A DNA stretch of 64,000 bases, taken from assembly GCF_016132445.1 (NCBI RefSeq), contig NZ_CP046056.1, forward strand, positions 620,001 to 684,000. Reading direction: 5' to 3'. The notes beneath the pieces were generated by a model, which saw only the letters and a program-made list of their open reading frames with translations, made no database searches and had not been told where the DNA came from. A program made the translations under genes and the position numbers. Below are positions 1 through 9,200 of this stretch, one piece after another; within the stretch, counting starts at the first letter, position 1; each line of letters starts with the position of its first letter. Origin of the DNA: Venatoribacter cucullus (lineage in GTDB: Bacteria > Pseudomonadota > Gammaproteobacteria > Pseudomonadales > Oceanobacteraceae).

Positions 1-270
1 GTTCATGCTCATCACCGGGTTCACCCGGGTGCCATTCTGATACGCCTGCAAACTACGGAAAATATAGCCTTCATCCTGACCGGCAATTACCGGAAAGGCA
101 CCAGCGGCGTTGCCTTCACCGTTCATACCATGACAGGCCATACAGGGGGCGCCGCTGCCATCACCCTGCATAGACAATTGTTGGCCGCGTTCGGCATTGC
201 CGGCGGCCAGCACCGGGAGGCTGAGTGCAGCGGAGCAAAGTGCCGCCAGCAGAGTGGGGTTGCGTTTCAT
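1..270 (-). CDS. class I cytochrome c, N-terminal part (runs off window start)
   Basis: The reading frame stays open from an ATG at 270 to the window edge (90 codons), so only the N-terminus is present. Residues 1-23 form a Sec signal peptide ending LPVLAA, and a haem-binding CMACH motif follows at residues 43-47, so this is an exported periplasmic c-type cytochrome. The spacing after the haem motif (HGMNGEG, later FPVIAGQ) resembles small diheme cytochrome c4/c5-like electron carriers. The second half, including the methionine ligand, is outside the window. It is divergent from the porin at 389. Family assignment is good; the precise redox partner is unknown. Confidence 0.85.
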   Translation of the reverse strand, partial: MKRNPTLLAALCSAALSLPVLAAGNAERGQQLSMQGDGSGAPCMACHGMNGEGNAAGAFPVIAGQDEGYIFRSLQAYQNGTRVNPVMSMN

Positions 271-388
271 CGGTTGATCCTACCTGTTTGGATTTATAAC
301 TTTATAAGTATATAACTTAGTCTATTATTGATGTTAGCGCAGATTGAACTTTTGGCGAGTTCTGACTTTCCCTGTATCAGGAGTGAAT
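271..388. promoter_or_regulatory. AT-rich divergent promoter region (cytochrome c / porin)
   Basis: This short intergenic stretch is far more AT-rich than its neighbours between 290 and 330, with overlapping TATAAC/TATAAG/TATATAAC runs that could supply -10 elements in both directions. No single -35/-10 pair stands out. A clear Shine-Dalgarno AGGAG at 379-383 belongs to the porin gene and lies 5 nt before its GTG start. Confidence 0.4.
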
Positions 389-1402
389 GTGATTTCCATA
401 AATCTACCAAAAAAGCCGCTGATTCTGGCGTTTGCAACGGCGATGATGCCAATAACCAGCGTGGCTGAAACAATCTTTTCCAGCCAGATTTTTGCCAATT
501 TCAGCAATATTCAGGTAGACCAAAGTCGTACCGATGCTGAAGGCTGGCAACCGGATTTAAAGCGTTTTTATCTGGATGCTGAGCATAAATTCAGTGATCG
601 CTGGAAATTAAAAGTCACCACCGATGTGCAGTGGCAACGGCAGCAGGATCCGACCGATTTATGGTTCCGCCATGCCTATGCGCAATATTCCTTTGGCAGC
701 GGTAATAATCAGTACCTGAAAATCGGCACCGCTGAACTGCCCTGGATTGATTACGTGGCCCCGCGGGTCGGTTACCGTTATGTAGATCCGAGTCTGACGC
801 CGAAAAACAGATTTGCCGGCCCCACCGACCCGGGCCTGCATTATGGCTATAAAGGCCGGCAATTTTCTTTTGGTGTGGCAGCGGTTACCGGCAGTGGTTT
901 TCAGCGCCCAACCTTAGGCGATAGGCTGGATATTGAGATGATGGGGGTCTGGCATATTCTGCCGGGGCTGGATTTGGCCGCCGGCTACTATGAAGGTACC
1001 CGTGCGCAGGATAAAGATGATAAGCCCAGATTGCACACTGCCCGCCGCCACAATGTGGCGTTAAGTTACCGGATTAAAACCATGCGTCTGGGAGCGGAAT
1101 ACGCCCGCAATGACAACTGGAATCAGGTCAGTAAAGTGCCTGAAGACAGCAGTCATGGCTGGAGTGTGTGGGGCAGCTATGTCTTTAAACCTGGTTATTC
1201 CGTATTTGGTCGTTACGAACAAACCGATCCCAGCAATAAGCTGAACCCGGCTAATGAAAATGATTACCTGCAGTTGGGTGTCGACTGGAAAGCGACGTCT
1301 TATGTGACGGTAGCGCTGGTCGGTAAACAAAGCACGGCGAGAACAGCGTTGAAAGAAACCGAAACCAATGAAGTGGGTATCTGGACGCAGTGGGATTTCT
1401 GA
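389..1402 (+). CDS. outer-membrane porin-like beta-barrel protein
   Basis: A 337-residue protein if started at the GTG at 389. That start is preferred over the upstream TTG at 344 because an AGGAG ribosome-binding site sits 5 nt before it and the product then begins directly with a signal peptide (cleavage near SVA-ET, residue 25-26). The mature chain shows alternating amphipathic strands rich in Tyr, Trp and Gly, and ends in WTQWDF, the C-terminal aromatic signature recognised by the BAM machinery. It resembles phosphate-selective (OprP/OprO) or short-chain porins of marine gammaproteobacteria, but the substrate cannot be read from sequence. It is followed by a bidirectional terminator shared with dps. 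Confidence 0.75.
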   Translation: MISINLPKKPLILAFATAMMPITSVAETIFSSQIFANFSNIQVDQSRTDAEGWQPDLKRFYLDAEHKFSDRWKLKVTTDVQWQRQQDPTDLWFRHAYAQYSFGSGNNQYLKIGTAELPWIDYVAPRVGYRYVDPSLTPKNRFAGPTDPGLHYGYKGRQFSFGVAAVTGSGFQRPTLGDRLDIEMMGVWHILPGLDLAAGYYEGTRAQDKDDKPRLHTARRHNVALSYRIKTMRLGAEYARNDNWNQVSKVPEDSSHGWSVWGSYVFKPGYSVFGRYEQTDPSNKLNPANENDYLQLGVDWKATSYVTVALVGKQSTARTALKETETNEVGIWTQWDF

Positions 1403-1434
1403 TTTTTCTGTTATAGAAATCTTTTTCAGATAAT

Positions 1435-1467
1435 AAAAAATGGCGCCTGATCAGGGCGCCATTTTTT
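1435..1467. terminator. bidirectional rho-independent terminator
   Basis: A stem TGGCGCC / GGCGCCA with a 7-nt loop is flanked by A6 on the left and T7 on the right. It can therefore terminate both the porin (+) and dps (-) transcripts, which converge here. Confidence 0.9.
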
Positions 1468-1493
1468 TATGCGTTAACGCTGTTAATACGGCA

Positions 1494-1970
1494 TTACTCT
1501 TCCAGCAATGCCCGCAGCATCCACGCCGTTTGCTCGTGCACGGTGAGGCGCTGGGTTAATAAATCCGCGGTCGGTTCATCGCTGGCTTCGTCCACCAGTT
1601 TGAATAATCCGCGCGCGGTACGGGCGGTGGCTTCGTGGCCATCGGCCAGAATGCGGATCATCTCTTTGGCTTTCGGCGGTGTCACCGGCGCATCGGGCAG
1701 CGAGGTTAATTGCGCAAATTGCGCGTACGAACCCGGTGCCATATGCCCCAGCGAACGGATGCGTTCGGCAATCGGATCAACCGCATTCCACAGCTCGGTG
1801 TACTGGGTCATAAACATGGCGTGCAGGCTGTTGAACATTGGCCCGGTGACGTTCCAGTGAAAGTTATGGGTGGTTAAGTACAGGGTGTAGGTGTCGGCCA
1901 GCAGACGGCCTAAGCCGGCACTGATCTGTTCACGGTGTTCGGCACTGATGCCAATATTCACGTTGCTCAT
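1494..1970 (-). CDS. dps: Dps-family DNA-protection ferritin
   Basis: 158 residues, the usual Dps length. Dps dodecamers bind DNA and oxidise Fe(II) with hydrogen peroxide, storing ferric iron and protecting DNA during starvation or oxidative stress. The ferroxidase signature is visible as HNFHWNVTGPMF (H38), LHAMF (H50), then D65 and E69 in AVDPIAER. The position four residues after H50, usually acidic in E. coli Dps, is Met54; this appears in a recognised subfamily, but it may alter iron binding. There is no long Lys-rich N-terminal tail. An AGGAG site lies just upstream of the ATG at 1970. The gene is monocistronic between the terminator and the ZIP gene. Confidence 0.9.
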   Translation of the reverse strand: MSNVNIGISAEHREQISAGLGRLLADTYTLYLTTHNFHWNVTGPMFNSLHAMFMTQYTELWNAVDPIAERIRSLGHMAPGSYAQFAQLTSLPDAPVTPPKAKEMIRILADGHEATARTARGLFKLVDEASDEPTADLLTQRLTVHEQTAWMLRALLEE

Positions 1971-2032
1971 AGGTCACTCCTGTGTGTTTCTGTTATGAAA
2001 AGTTTGTCGGGTTTTTCAGGTTCCCCCCGGCC

Positions 2033-2962
2033 TCAGCCGAGGGTGGTGTCCAGCATCATCATTAAGGCAAAGCCCACCATTAATCCGAGTGTGGCCACGG
2101 TCTGGTGGCCATGGCGGTGGGTTTCCGGAATCACTTCATGCGATACCACAAACAGCATGGCGCCACCGGCCAGTCCCAGCCCGATCGGGTAGGCCAGCAT
2201 AAAACCACCGGCCAGACCGGCACCCAATAAAGCGCCCACCGGTTCCAGTAAACCGCTGAGGCCGGCAATAATGACGGCAAACAACGGGGTAAAACCCACG
2301 GCGCGCAGTGTCAGCGCGACCGCTAAACCTTCGGGAATGTCCTGCAGGGCAATGGCGGTGGCCAGTGGCAGGCCCACACTTAAGTCGCCCTGCGCAAAGC
2401 CGACGCCAACGGCCATGCCTTCCGGCAGGTTGTGCAGCGCCATGGCAAACACAAACAACCAGGCCTTGCTGCAGCGTTCGTGACCGGCACCGCAAGGGCC
2501 CGTAGTACCGTGTTCGTGCGGGGTAAACTCATCCAGTCCCAGCATTAATGCCACACCCATCAGCATACCGAACACCACCAAAGCACCGCCCTGTATGGCA
2601 CTGCCGGTGATGCTTTCACCGGCTTCAATACCTGGCAGCAACAACGAGAACGCGGCGGCGGCCAGCATCATGCCGGCGGCAAAGCCCAGCATGGCGTCTT
2701 CGGCACTTTGCGATACCCGTTTTAGAAACAGCGCCGGCAACGCGCCCAGTGTGGTGGCCAGAAAACCGGCGGTGCCGCCGAGCAGGGCGTAGCGGGTGAA
2801 CAGGCTGTTGTCGGTGGTCAGCACGTTGATCAGGCTTTGCACCAGCAGCACTGCCACCAGAGCCAAGCCGGCCAGTAAGCCTGCTGCGGCGTAGGGGTGA
2901 TCGGCTGCGTGTTGGCGCAGATCATCAAACCAGGTAGTCGCAGAGTGTTGACTGAGTTCCAT
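2033..2962 (-). CDS. ZIP-family divalent metal transporter (ZupT/GufA-like)
   Basis: 309 residues from the ATG at 2962. The open frame extends 28 codons further upstream, but that extension is not hydrophobic or family-like. The protein carries about eight hydrophobic segments. The two signature metal-site helices of ZIP transporters are present: HNLPEG in TM4 and DIPEG in TM5. Between TM3 and TM4 is a variable loop containing HEHGT and Cys residues (GPCGAGHERC), a probable cytoplasmic metal-sensing loop. ZIP proteins import Zn, Fe or Mn into the cytoplasm. It sits next to dps, which would fit iron or manganese handling, but co-regulation is inference. Confidence 0.88.
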   Translation of the reverse strand: MELSQHSATTWFDDLRQHAADHPYAAAGLLAGLALVAVLLVQSLINVLTTDNSLFTRYALLGGTAGFLATTLGALPALFLKRVSQSAEDAMLGFAAGMMLAAAAFSLLLPGIEAGESITGSAIQGGALVVFGMLMGVALMLGLDEFTPHEHGTTGPCGAGHERCSKAWLFVFAMALHNLPEGMAVGVGFAQGDLSVGLPLATAIALQDIPEGLAVALTLRAVGFTPLFAVIIAGLSGLLEPVGALLGAGLAGGFMLAYPIGLGLAGGAMLFVVSHEVIPETHRHGHQTVATLGLMVGFALMMMLDTTLG

Positions 2963-3090
2963 AGTGGTTTCCCGGCGTTGCCTTGTGCTGTTCAGTTGAT
3001 CCCAGTTTAGCGGCAGACTTAATAGAATCCATTTAATTAAAGTCATTTAACCGAAAGTTAAAAACTATAAGTCAGAACAGGCTGAGCTGA

Positions 3091-3261
3091 TCTCTGCTGA
3101 CGGTTTTTTTGCGGCCGTTGGGCGCAGGTGTACGCCCGTCGCTGCTGAAACGGCTGCAGCTGGACGACATGATCAGTGATCATCAGGACGATTATCAGCG
3201 CCGTGCCTTTGCCACTCTGCCGGAAGCACTGGCGTGGCTGGACGATCTGCTGCGCACCTGA
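3091..3261 (+). pseudogene. remnant of a STAS-domain-like C-terminus
   Basis: A 56-codon frame with no upstream start (TGA at 3088-3090) encodes a well-formed protein tail: GVRPSLLKRLQLDD, then FATLPEALAWLDDLL and a stop at 3259-3261. The pattern 'GV.PS..KRL...L' followed by 'F.TL.EAL..L' resembles the last helices of STAS domains found at the end of SulP anion transporters and anti-sigma antagonists. No matching upstream domain exists in any frame, so this is read as a decayed fragment. The family call is from memory and uncertain; the fragment status is clearer than the identity. Confidence 0.4.
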
Positions 3262-3294
3262 GACGAACGGGTTACGCCAATCCGGGGACTCTTT

Positions 3295-3323
3295 TTGTTT
3301 CAGTTCTCCCGGGGCGCTATGAT
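3295..3323 (+). promoter_or_regulatory. sigma-70-type promoter for earP-efp
   Basis: TTGTTT at 3295-3300 and TATGAT at 3318-3323 are separated by exactly 17 nt and lie 58 nt before the earP start codon. No gene-specific operator is visible. Confidence 0.5.
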
Positions 3324-3380
3324 GCGCTCTTTCTAACTTTTCTCCGGGTGTTTCCGGATCCTTCAGCCGGGCGTTTTTCC

Positions 3381-4532
3381 ATGCAGACTGCTTCTCTGCG
3401 CTGGCACCTGTTTTGCCGCGTAATCGACAACTTTGGTGATATTGGCGTGTGCTGGCGACTGGCGCAGCAGTTACAGCAGGTGCATGGTCAGCAGATCAGT
3501 TTATGGGTGGATGACCTCGCCAGCTTTGCCGCGCTGGAACCCGGTGTGAATCCGGCGCTGCCACAGCAACAGGTGCAGGGGATCGCGGTGTATCGCTGGG
3601 ACGAGGATTTCAGTCTGCCGGCCGACGAGCCCGAGGTGGTGGTGGAAACCTTTGCCTGCGAGCTGCCGCCACGGTATCTGCACTTTATGCAGCAACTGAC
3701 GCAGCGGCGTGGGCAGCAGCCGGTGTGGATCAATCTGGAATACCTGAGCGCGGAAGACTGGGTGCGCAGTTGCCACGGCAGCCCGTCGCCGGTGCACGGA
3801 ATGAACAAAACCTTCTTCTTTCCGGGGTTTACCGAGGGCACTGGCGGCCTGTTGTTTGATGCCGGCCTGCCGGCGCTGGCGCAGGAATTGGCCAGTGCCG
3901 AGGCACGTACCGCCGAACTGGCGCTCTACGGTGTGCACAATATTGCCGATAACACCCGCCTGATCAGCCTGTTTGCTTATGAAAATCCGGCCTTGCCGCA
4001 CCTGTTGGAACAATTAAAACAGGGGCCGCAGCCCGTGTGCCTGCTGATTCCGCAGGGGCGTATTTCGGCCGGTGTAGAAGCGTGGCTGCAGCAACCCCTG
4101 CCGGTCGGACAGCCGCAGCAGCGTGGCGCTTTAACGCTGTGCACGCTGCCGTTTCTGTCGCAGCCGCAATACGACCGCCTGCTGGCCCTGTGCGATCTGA
4201 ACTGTGTGCGCGGCGAGGAATCCTTCGTGCGCGCGCAGATGCTCGGTAAACCCATGTTGTGGCATATCTACCAGCAGGAAGAGGATGCGCATCTGGTGAA
4301 GCTGGAAGCGTTCATGGCGTTGTACCTGCAAGCGGCCGCACCGGAGCTGCGCGAATCGTTGCTGCCCCTGTTCCGCGGCTGGAACCAGCCGGGACTCCCG
4401 ATGCCGGATTTACAGCCCTTACTGGCTGCCCCGCAGGGCTGGCAACAGCATGCCAGTGAATGGCAACAAGGCCTGTTACAGCTGGGGGATCTGGCGGCAA
4501 ATCTGGTGCAACAGGTGGTAAATCGGGTATAG
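3381..4532 (+). CDS. earP: EF-P arginine rhamnosyltransferase EarP
   Basis: EarP transfers rhamnose from dTDP-L-rhamnose to Arg32 of elongation factor P, enabling relief of ribosome stalling at polyproline. The ATG at 3381 is chosen because the product then begins in family style, with the conserved [11 protein letters not shown] stretch at residues 12-22; its Asp16 and Asp20 match the catalytic aspartate region. A second conserved block, [18 protein letters not shown], carries the glutamate/arginine nucleotide-sugar site. At 383 residues it matches the family (GT104, GT-B fold). An in-frame extension upstream to 3234 overlaps the remnant and promoter and is rejected. The target gene efp lies 41 nt downstream. 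Confidence 0.95.
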   Translation: MQTASLRWHLFCRVIDNFGDIGVCWRLAQQLQQVHGQQISLWVDDLASFAALEPGVNPALPQQQVQGIAVYRWDEDFSLPADEPEVVVETFACELPPRYLHFMQQLTQRRGQQPVWINLEYLSAEDWVRSCHGSPSPVHGMNKTFFFPGFTEGTGGLLFDAGLPALAQELASAEARTAELALYGVHNIADNTRLISLFAYENPALPHLLEQLKQGPQPVCLLIPQGRISAGVEAWLQQPLPVGQPQQRGALTLCTLPFLSQPQYDRLLALCDLNCVRGEESFVRAQMLGKPMLWHIYQQEEDAHLVKLEAFMALYLQAAAPELRESLLPLFRGWNQPGLPMPDLQPLLAAPQGWQQHASEWQQGLLQLGDLAANLVQQVVNRV

Positions 4533-4573
4533 TGCTGGCCGACTTTTTAACCCTGATTAATCGGTATATTGCT

Positions 4574-5140
4574 ATGAAAACTGCACAAGAGTTCCGCGCT
4601 GGCTCGGTGATGAGCCTGCAAGGTCAGCCCTGGATCGTTCTGAAAGCCGAATTCAACAAATCCGGCCGTAACGCTTCAGTAATGAAAATGAAGCTGAAAA
4701 ACCTGCTGACCGGCGCTACTCAGGAGCCGGTATTCAAGGCCGACGACAAATTCGACCAGGTTATTCTGGAGCGTCGTCAGGTAACTTACTCTTACTTCCA
4801 GGACCCGCTGTATGTGTTCATGGACGAAGAATACAACCCGGTAGAAGTGGAAAAAGAAAACCTGGGTGACGTACTGAACTTCATCGAAGACGGCATGACT
4901 GACGTATGCGAAGCCACCTTCTACGAAGGCAAAGCCATCAGCGTTGAACTGCCGACCACCATCGTCCGTACCGTGTCTTACACCGAACCGGCTGTGCGTG
5001 GTGACACCTCTGGTAAAGTGATGAAGCTGGCCAAGCTGAACAACGGTTACGAGCTGTCTGTGGCTGCTTTCGTTGAAATTGGTGATGCCATCGAAATTGA
5101 CACCCGCACCGGTGAGTTCAAAGGCCGCGCCAAGAACTGA
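4574..5140 (+). CDS. efp: translation elongation factor P (rhamnosylation type)
   Basis: 188 residues; KOW-like N-terminal domain followed by two OB domains. EF-P binds between the ribosomal P and E sites and promotes peptide-bond formation at polyproline. The tip of the first domain reads KSGRNAS with arginine at position 32, the residue rhamnosylated by EarP rather than the lysine modified by EpmA/EpmB. This agrees with earP immediately upstream. The start at 4574 gives the canonical N-terminus [10 protein letters not shown]. Codon use is strongly biased, as expected for a highly expressed factor. A terminator follows at 5155-5191. Confidence 0.97.
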   Translation: MKTAQEFRAGSVMSLQGQPWIVLKAEFNKSGRNASVMKMKLKNLLTGATQEPVFKADDKFDQVILERRQVTYSYFQDPLYVFMDEEYNPVEVEKENLGDVLNFIEDGMTDVCEATFYEGKAISVELPTTIVRTVSYTEPAVRGDTSGKVMKLAKLNNGYELSVAAFVEIGDAIEIDTRTGEFKGRAKN

Positions 5141-5154
5141 TCCGCTGTTGCTGT

Positions 5155-5191
5155 AAAAAGCCGCCCCGGTGCTGCCGTGGCGGTTTTTTTT
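5155..5191 (+). terminator. rho-independent terminator after efp
   Basis: GCCGCC pairs with GGCGG(T) across a short GC-rich loop and is followed by a run of eight T. It also faces the end of the leftward response-regulator gene at 5199. Confidence 0.85.
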
Positions 5192-5198
5192 ATGCCTG

Positions 5199-7391
5199 TT
5201 ATCCGGCCGGCGCTGGTGTTACAAGCCAGTCCGGCAACTCTTTTTCCGGCAGTGCCGGTGCGTACAGCCAGCCCTGGCCTTCATCACAACCCAGTTGCTG
5301 CAGTTTTTGCTGTTGCTCGCTGGTTTCAACACCTTCGGCGGTAATCTGCATGGCCAGGCTGTGTCCCAGGCTGATAACCATTCTGGCGATGCTGTCATCG
5401 CTGTGCATTTCATTGATAAAAACCCGGTCAATTTTCAGCCGGGTTGCCGGCAGGTGCCGCAGTACACCCAGCGAAGAAAAACCGGTACCGAAATCGTCAA
5501 TGGCAATGCCAAACCCCAGTGCGCGGATTTCATTCAGACGCTGCACCAGAAAATTAAAATCTTCGGCCGCAACCGATTCGGTAATTTCCAGTTCAATGGC
5601 CTCCGCCGGCACCTGGCTGTCCTGCACGATCTGCTGCAGTTGTTCGGTAAAATCGGTTTCGCGCAGCTGTACCTGCGAGACGTTAATGGCCATGGTTAAG
5701 TTATTGTGGCCTTGTTGGCGCAGGCGGAATAAACAGGCGCAGGCCTGGCGCAAGACAAAATAACCCAGCGCAATGATCAGGCCGGATTTTTCTGCCAGCG
5801 GAATAAAACGGTCGGGCGGAATCATATCACCTTCGTTATTGCGCCAGCGTAACAACGCTTCAAAACCACTGGTTTTACCGTTGCGTAAATCAATTTTCGG
5901 CTGGTACATCAAAAACAGCTGGGTCTGATTAAAAGCTTCGCGCAGTGCGGTCATTAACCGCATACGCTCGCGTGCCTGCTGGCCTAATTTCGGGGAAAAA
6001 TAATTAGCGCTGCCACGCTGGGTCAATTTGGTTTGTTTCAGTACCAGATGCGCATCTTTTAATATTTCTGAGCCGTTGGCACAGCGGCCATTTAATTGCA
6101 CCAGGCCGCTGGTGGCGGACAAACGTACCGGTTGTTGGCCAACCGGAAAGGCGCTGCTGAATAATTCCGTTAATATTTCCGGAGTAATGTGTTCTTCCGG
6201 TCCCAGCAGGGCAAAAATATCGCTGCCGATACGGGCCAGTAAACAATCGGCCAGATGCTGCTGCAGGCGCTGATAAACGGCCTGCAATAATTCATCACCA
6301 AAGCTATGACCGAGGGTGTCGTTGATGGCGGCAAAATCATCCAGATCAAGAATGGCCAGGGTGCGGCCATCGCGTACCTGTTGCGGATCGCGCAGCCACT
6401 CCAGCAGCTGATTCATATTTGGAATATGCAGCAAGGGGTCGGTGTAGGTTTGTTCGTTCATGCGGCTGTACAGCATCACATTATCGAAACCAGCCGACAT
6501 GCTGCTGCAGAATACCTGCAATAAATGCTGGTCTGTCTCCTGTAGCGGGCGTTGTAATTCCAGGTAGGCGGCCAGGCCGCGTTGAGTATTGGTGGGGAAA
6601 TACAGCGCCAACCCTTGTTCAAACAGGCTGCTGCGTTGCTGCAGACAGCGGCTGAGTAATTGATGAACAGGGGCTGGCAGGTGATGCAGGGGCTCGTTCA
6701 CCAGATGACCAAAATGTCCGGCGGCGGCAATAACCCGTGCCGGTGCGCCGCTGTCATCGCCGTCTTCGGCGCAGATCAGGCCCTCCGGGCTGACCCCCAG
6801 TAACACTGATAACTGCCGCACCACGCCGTCGGCAAATCGCTGCATGCCCTGCAGCCGGGTTAATTCGGTGCTGGCACTTACCACGGTTTCCAGCCCGCGG
6901 CGCATCTCAGCCTGTTCGCGCATCTGCCGGTAGGTGCGGATGGCGGTGGTCAGGCTGGTAAACAGACGGGTGCGGGTTAGTTCGGATTTGGTTTTGTAAT
7001 CGTTGATATCGTAATCGCGGATGGTGTTCATTTCCGGCGCATAACCGGGCTGGCCGGTACGCAGAATAATGCGCACCAGCGGGTTGTTCAGTTCATGCCG
7101 GATACGCTGCACCAGTTGCAGGCCGGCATCGTCGCTTTCCATCACCACATCGAGCAGCAGTACGGCAATATCAGGGTTTTGTTGCAGCAGCCGGGCTGCT
7201 TCGGCACCGCTGTGCGCGTGCAGTAATTGCAGTGGCCGCTGCTCAATCTGTAACCCGCGCAGCGCCAGCTCGGTGGCCTGATGCACATCGGGGTCATCGT
7301 CGACAATTAATACCAGCCAGCCGGCCTGTGGGTTGCCGGAAGGGGATTGATCTTCATCGACAAACAACAACAGATCATCAGCTGAGGTCAT
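5199..7391 (-). CDS. response regulator with REC, DUF3369-like, degenerate GGDEF and EAL domains
   Basis: 730 residues. Residues 27-150 are a receiver domain (acidic D31-D33, phospho-acceptor D81). Residues 160-310 resemble the DUF3369 sensor-like domain that often follows such receivers. A GGDEF domain follows in which the signature is GSDIF (residues 389-393), lacking the catalytic glutamate, so cyclase activity is unlikely. The EAL domain (480-720) keeps EALLRW (E511), N570, ELEITES, IDDFGTG, LKIDR and AEGVET, and should hydrolyse cyclic di-GMP. The start overlaps the stop of the upstream kinase gene (ATGA), so the pair is translationally coupled and the kinase is the obvious phosphodonor. 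Confidence 0.9.
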   Translation of the reverse strand: MTSADDLLLFVDEDQSPSGNPQAGWLVLIVDDDPDVHQATELALRGLQIEQRPLQLLHAHSGAEAARLLQQNPDIAVLLLDVVMESDDAGLQLVQRIRHELNNPLVRIILRTGQPGYAPEMNTIRDYDINDYKTKSELTRTRLFTSLTTAIRTYRQMREQAEMRRGLETVVSASTELTRLQGMQRFADGVVRQLSVLLGVSPEGLICAEDGDDSGAPARVIAAAGHFGHLVNEPLHHLPAPVHQLLSRCLQQRSSLFEQGLALYFPTNTQRGLAAYLELQRPLQETDQHLLQVFCSSMSAGFDNVMLYSRMNEQTYTDPLLHIPNMNQLLEWLRDPQQVRDGRTLAILDLDDFAAINDTLGHSFGDELLQAVYQRLQQHLADCLLARIGSDIFALLGPEEHITPEILTELFSSAFPVGQQPVRLSATSGLVQLNGRCANGSEILKDAHLVLKQTKLTQRGSANYFSPKLGQQARERMRLMTALREAFNQTQLFLMYQPKIDLRNGKTSGFEALLRWRNNEGDMIPPDRFIPLAEKSGLIIALGYFVLRQACACLFRLRQQGHNNLTMAINVSQVQLRETDFTEQLQQIVQDSQVPAEAIELEITESVAAEDFNFLVQRLNEIRALGFGIAIDDFGTGFSSLGVLRHLPATRLKIDRVFINEMHSDDSIARMVISLGHSLAMQITAEGVETSEQQQKLQQLGCDEGQGWLYAPALPEKELPDWLVTPAPAG

Positions 7392-9097
7392 AGGGTGTTC
7401 CTTACAGCAGCGTGAGTGCCGGCCGGTTCTGCCGCGGTGGCTGCCGGTGCCTGCCGGGGTAAATGCAGTTCCAGCCGGGTGCCTTGCCCGGGCTGGCTGT
7501 GAATATCAATACGGCCACCCAGTAATTCGGTGGTGAGGCTGTAGGCAATATGCAGCCCCAGTCCGGAACCGCCCTGACCCAGTTTGGTGGTAAAGAAGGG
7601 GTCAAATACCCGGCTCAGATGTTCCGGGGCAATGCCGCAGCCGTTGTCTTCAATGCGGATAAATACGTCGTCATTGTTGCTGGTGCCGGCCTGAATGTGG
7701 ATTTGTGGCTGAGTACAGTCGGCAAAGGCATGCATGACGGCGTTATTAACGATGTTCATCAGCACCTGTGTCAGCGGACCGGGGAAGCTTTCCATCTGCA
7801 GGCCGGGGGTTGCTTCTTCGCTCAGCTCTACCTGGGCTTTGCGTAAGGACGGGCTGAGGGTTAAACGCAGTTCGTGCAGCACTTCGGCCAGATCAAAGCG
7901 CCGGCGCTGGTAGCTGGACTGGTCGACCGCCACCTGTTTGAAACTACTGATCAGCTCGGCCGCGCGGCGCAGATTGCGTTCGATAATAATGGTGCTTTCC
8001 TGCAGTTCGCCCAGAAAACGCTCGAAGACGGAGCGTTTCAGGCCGTTGTGCAGATCATCGCGCAGTTGTTGTTCGGCGGTTTGCAGCGAGCTGGTAACCA
8101 TAACGGCATTGCCGATGGGCGTGTTCAGTTCGTGGGCAATACCGGCGACCAGAGCGCCCAGGCCCGCCAGTTTTTCCGACCGCACCAGATCCTGTTGTGT
8201 GCGGCGCAGATGCTCCACCGCTTGTTGCAGCTCGGCGGTACGGGACTGTACCCGTTGCTCCAGCTGATCGTTCAGCTGGGCCAGTGCCTGCTGCGCCTGA
8301 TGTTGTTCGGTCATATCGTGAAAGCTGACCATCAGCTCCTGACCGACTGCGGCGCCGCCGATCAGAACATGCCGGTCTTCACCGTTGGCGCAACGCACCC
8401 GGTACTCGCGCGATCCCAGTGTATTGTCGTTATTGGGCATTTCGGCGAGGCTGGCATCCCAGGCGCTGCGGGCTTCGCGACGGTATTCTTCGTCGGGGTA
8501 GGCGGACAGCCACCAGTCTTCGACGCTGGTCATTTGTTCGGCCGGGTAACCAAACAGGCTGTACCAGTGTTTGTTGCGGGCAATCACCGCATCGCCGCCG
8601 ATCAGCGCCAGCGCCACCGGCGCTTCATCGAACAGCTGGCGAAAGCGGATTTCGCTGTCGCGCAGAGCGGCGGCTTGTTGTTGGGCGGCGGTAACGTCAC
8701 GAATGATGGATACATAGCGCGGGCGCACCCCTAAGCCGGGCAGGTCAATCGGGCGGGCCGGGTTCAGACTGACTTCAGCGGTAAATTCGCCATGACCCCG
8801 GCGCAGGTGCTGCCAGTGAAATTTTTGCAGTATGCCAGCCATGGCGGCGGCCATCAGACGGTTGCCCTTACTGGCCGAGCTTTCGCCGTCGGGCTGGAAT
8901 TCCGGTGACAAGTCTGCCGGATGTAAGCCGATCAGTTCATCGCGGGAAATACCGTACAGGGCGCAGGCGGCGGGGTTGCAGCCGATAATGATGTTGTCTT
9001 CTACCAACAGCATACCGTCGTGGGCGCTTTCCACCATTTCTTCGTAAACACCCAACAGCGTGGACAGCTGTTGCTGGTTGGGGGTGGATTGGGTCAT
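7388..9097 (-). CDS. PAS-PAS hybrid-free sensor histidine kinase
   Basis: 569 residues from the ATG at 9097; the open frame continues 64 codons upstream, but that part is Arg/Cys-rich and not domain-like. Two PAS domains (about 15-135 and 148-265) are followed by a coiled-coil linker (265-308), a dimerisation/phosphoacceptor helix with H322 in GIAHELNTPIGN, and an HATPase domain with N-box NNAVMHAF, G1 DNGCGIAP, F-box FDPFFTTK and G2 GSGLGL. There are no membrane segments, so sensing is cytoplasmic, possibly of redox or a small ligand. It overlaps the response-regulator gene by 4 nt and should control its c-di-GMP phosphodiesterase output. Confidence 0.92.
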   Translation of the reverse strand: MTQSTPNQQQLSTLLGVYEEMVESAHDGMLLVEDNIIIGCNPAACALYGISRDELIGLHPADLSPEFQPDGESSASKGNRLMAAAMAGILQKFHWQHLRRGHGEFTAEVSLNPARPIDLPGLGVRPRYVSIIRDVTAAQQQAAALRDSEIRFRQLFDEAPVALALIGGDAVIARNKHWYSLFGYPAEQMTSVEDWWLSAYPDEEYRREARSAWDASLAEMPNNDNTLGSREYRVRCANGEDRHVLIGGAAVGQELMVSFHDMTEQHQAQQALAQLNDQLEQRVQSRTAELQQAVEHLRRTQQDLVRSEKLAGLGALVAGIAHELNTPIGNAVMVTSSLQTAEQQLRDDLHNGLKRSVFERFLGELQESTIIIERNLRRAAELISSFKQVAVDQSSYQRRRFDLAEVLHELRLTLSPSLRKAQVELSEEATPGLQMESFPGPLTQVLMNIVNNAVMHAFADCTQPQIHIQAGTSNNDDVFIRIEDNGCGIAPEHLSRVFDPFFTTKLGQGGSGLGLHIAYSLTTELLGGRIDIHSQPGQGTRLELHLPRQAPAATAAEPAGTHAAVRNTL

Positions 9098-9200
9098 GGT
9101 CGGGCGGGCTCCTGCACACCGGAAAACGCATTCAGTGTAGCGGGGCTGCGGCAAAATGCTTACCGCAGCGCGGTGGATGCAATACCGGGGTGCGCTGCTG

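Noticed and set aside
8419-8734. Long open frames antisense to the histidine kinase, carB and infB genes
   Set aside because: High-GC codon bias produces shadow frames; none has a ribosome-binding site or family motif.
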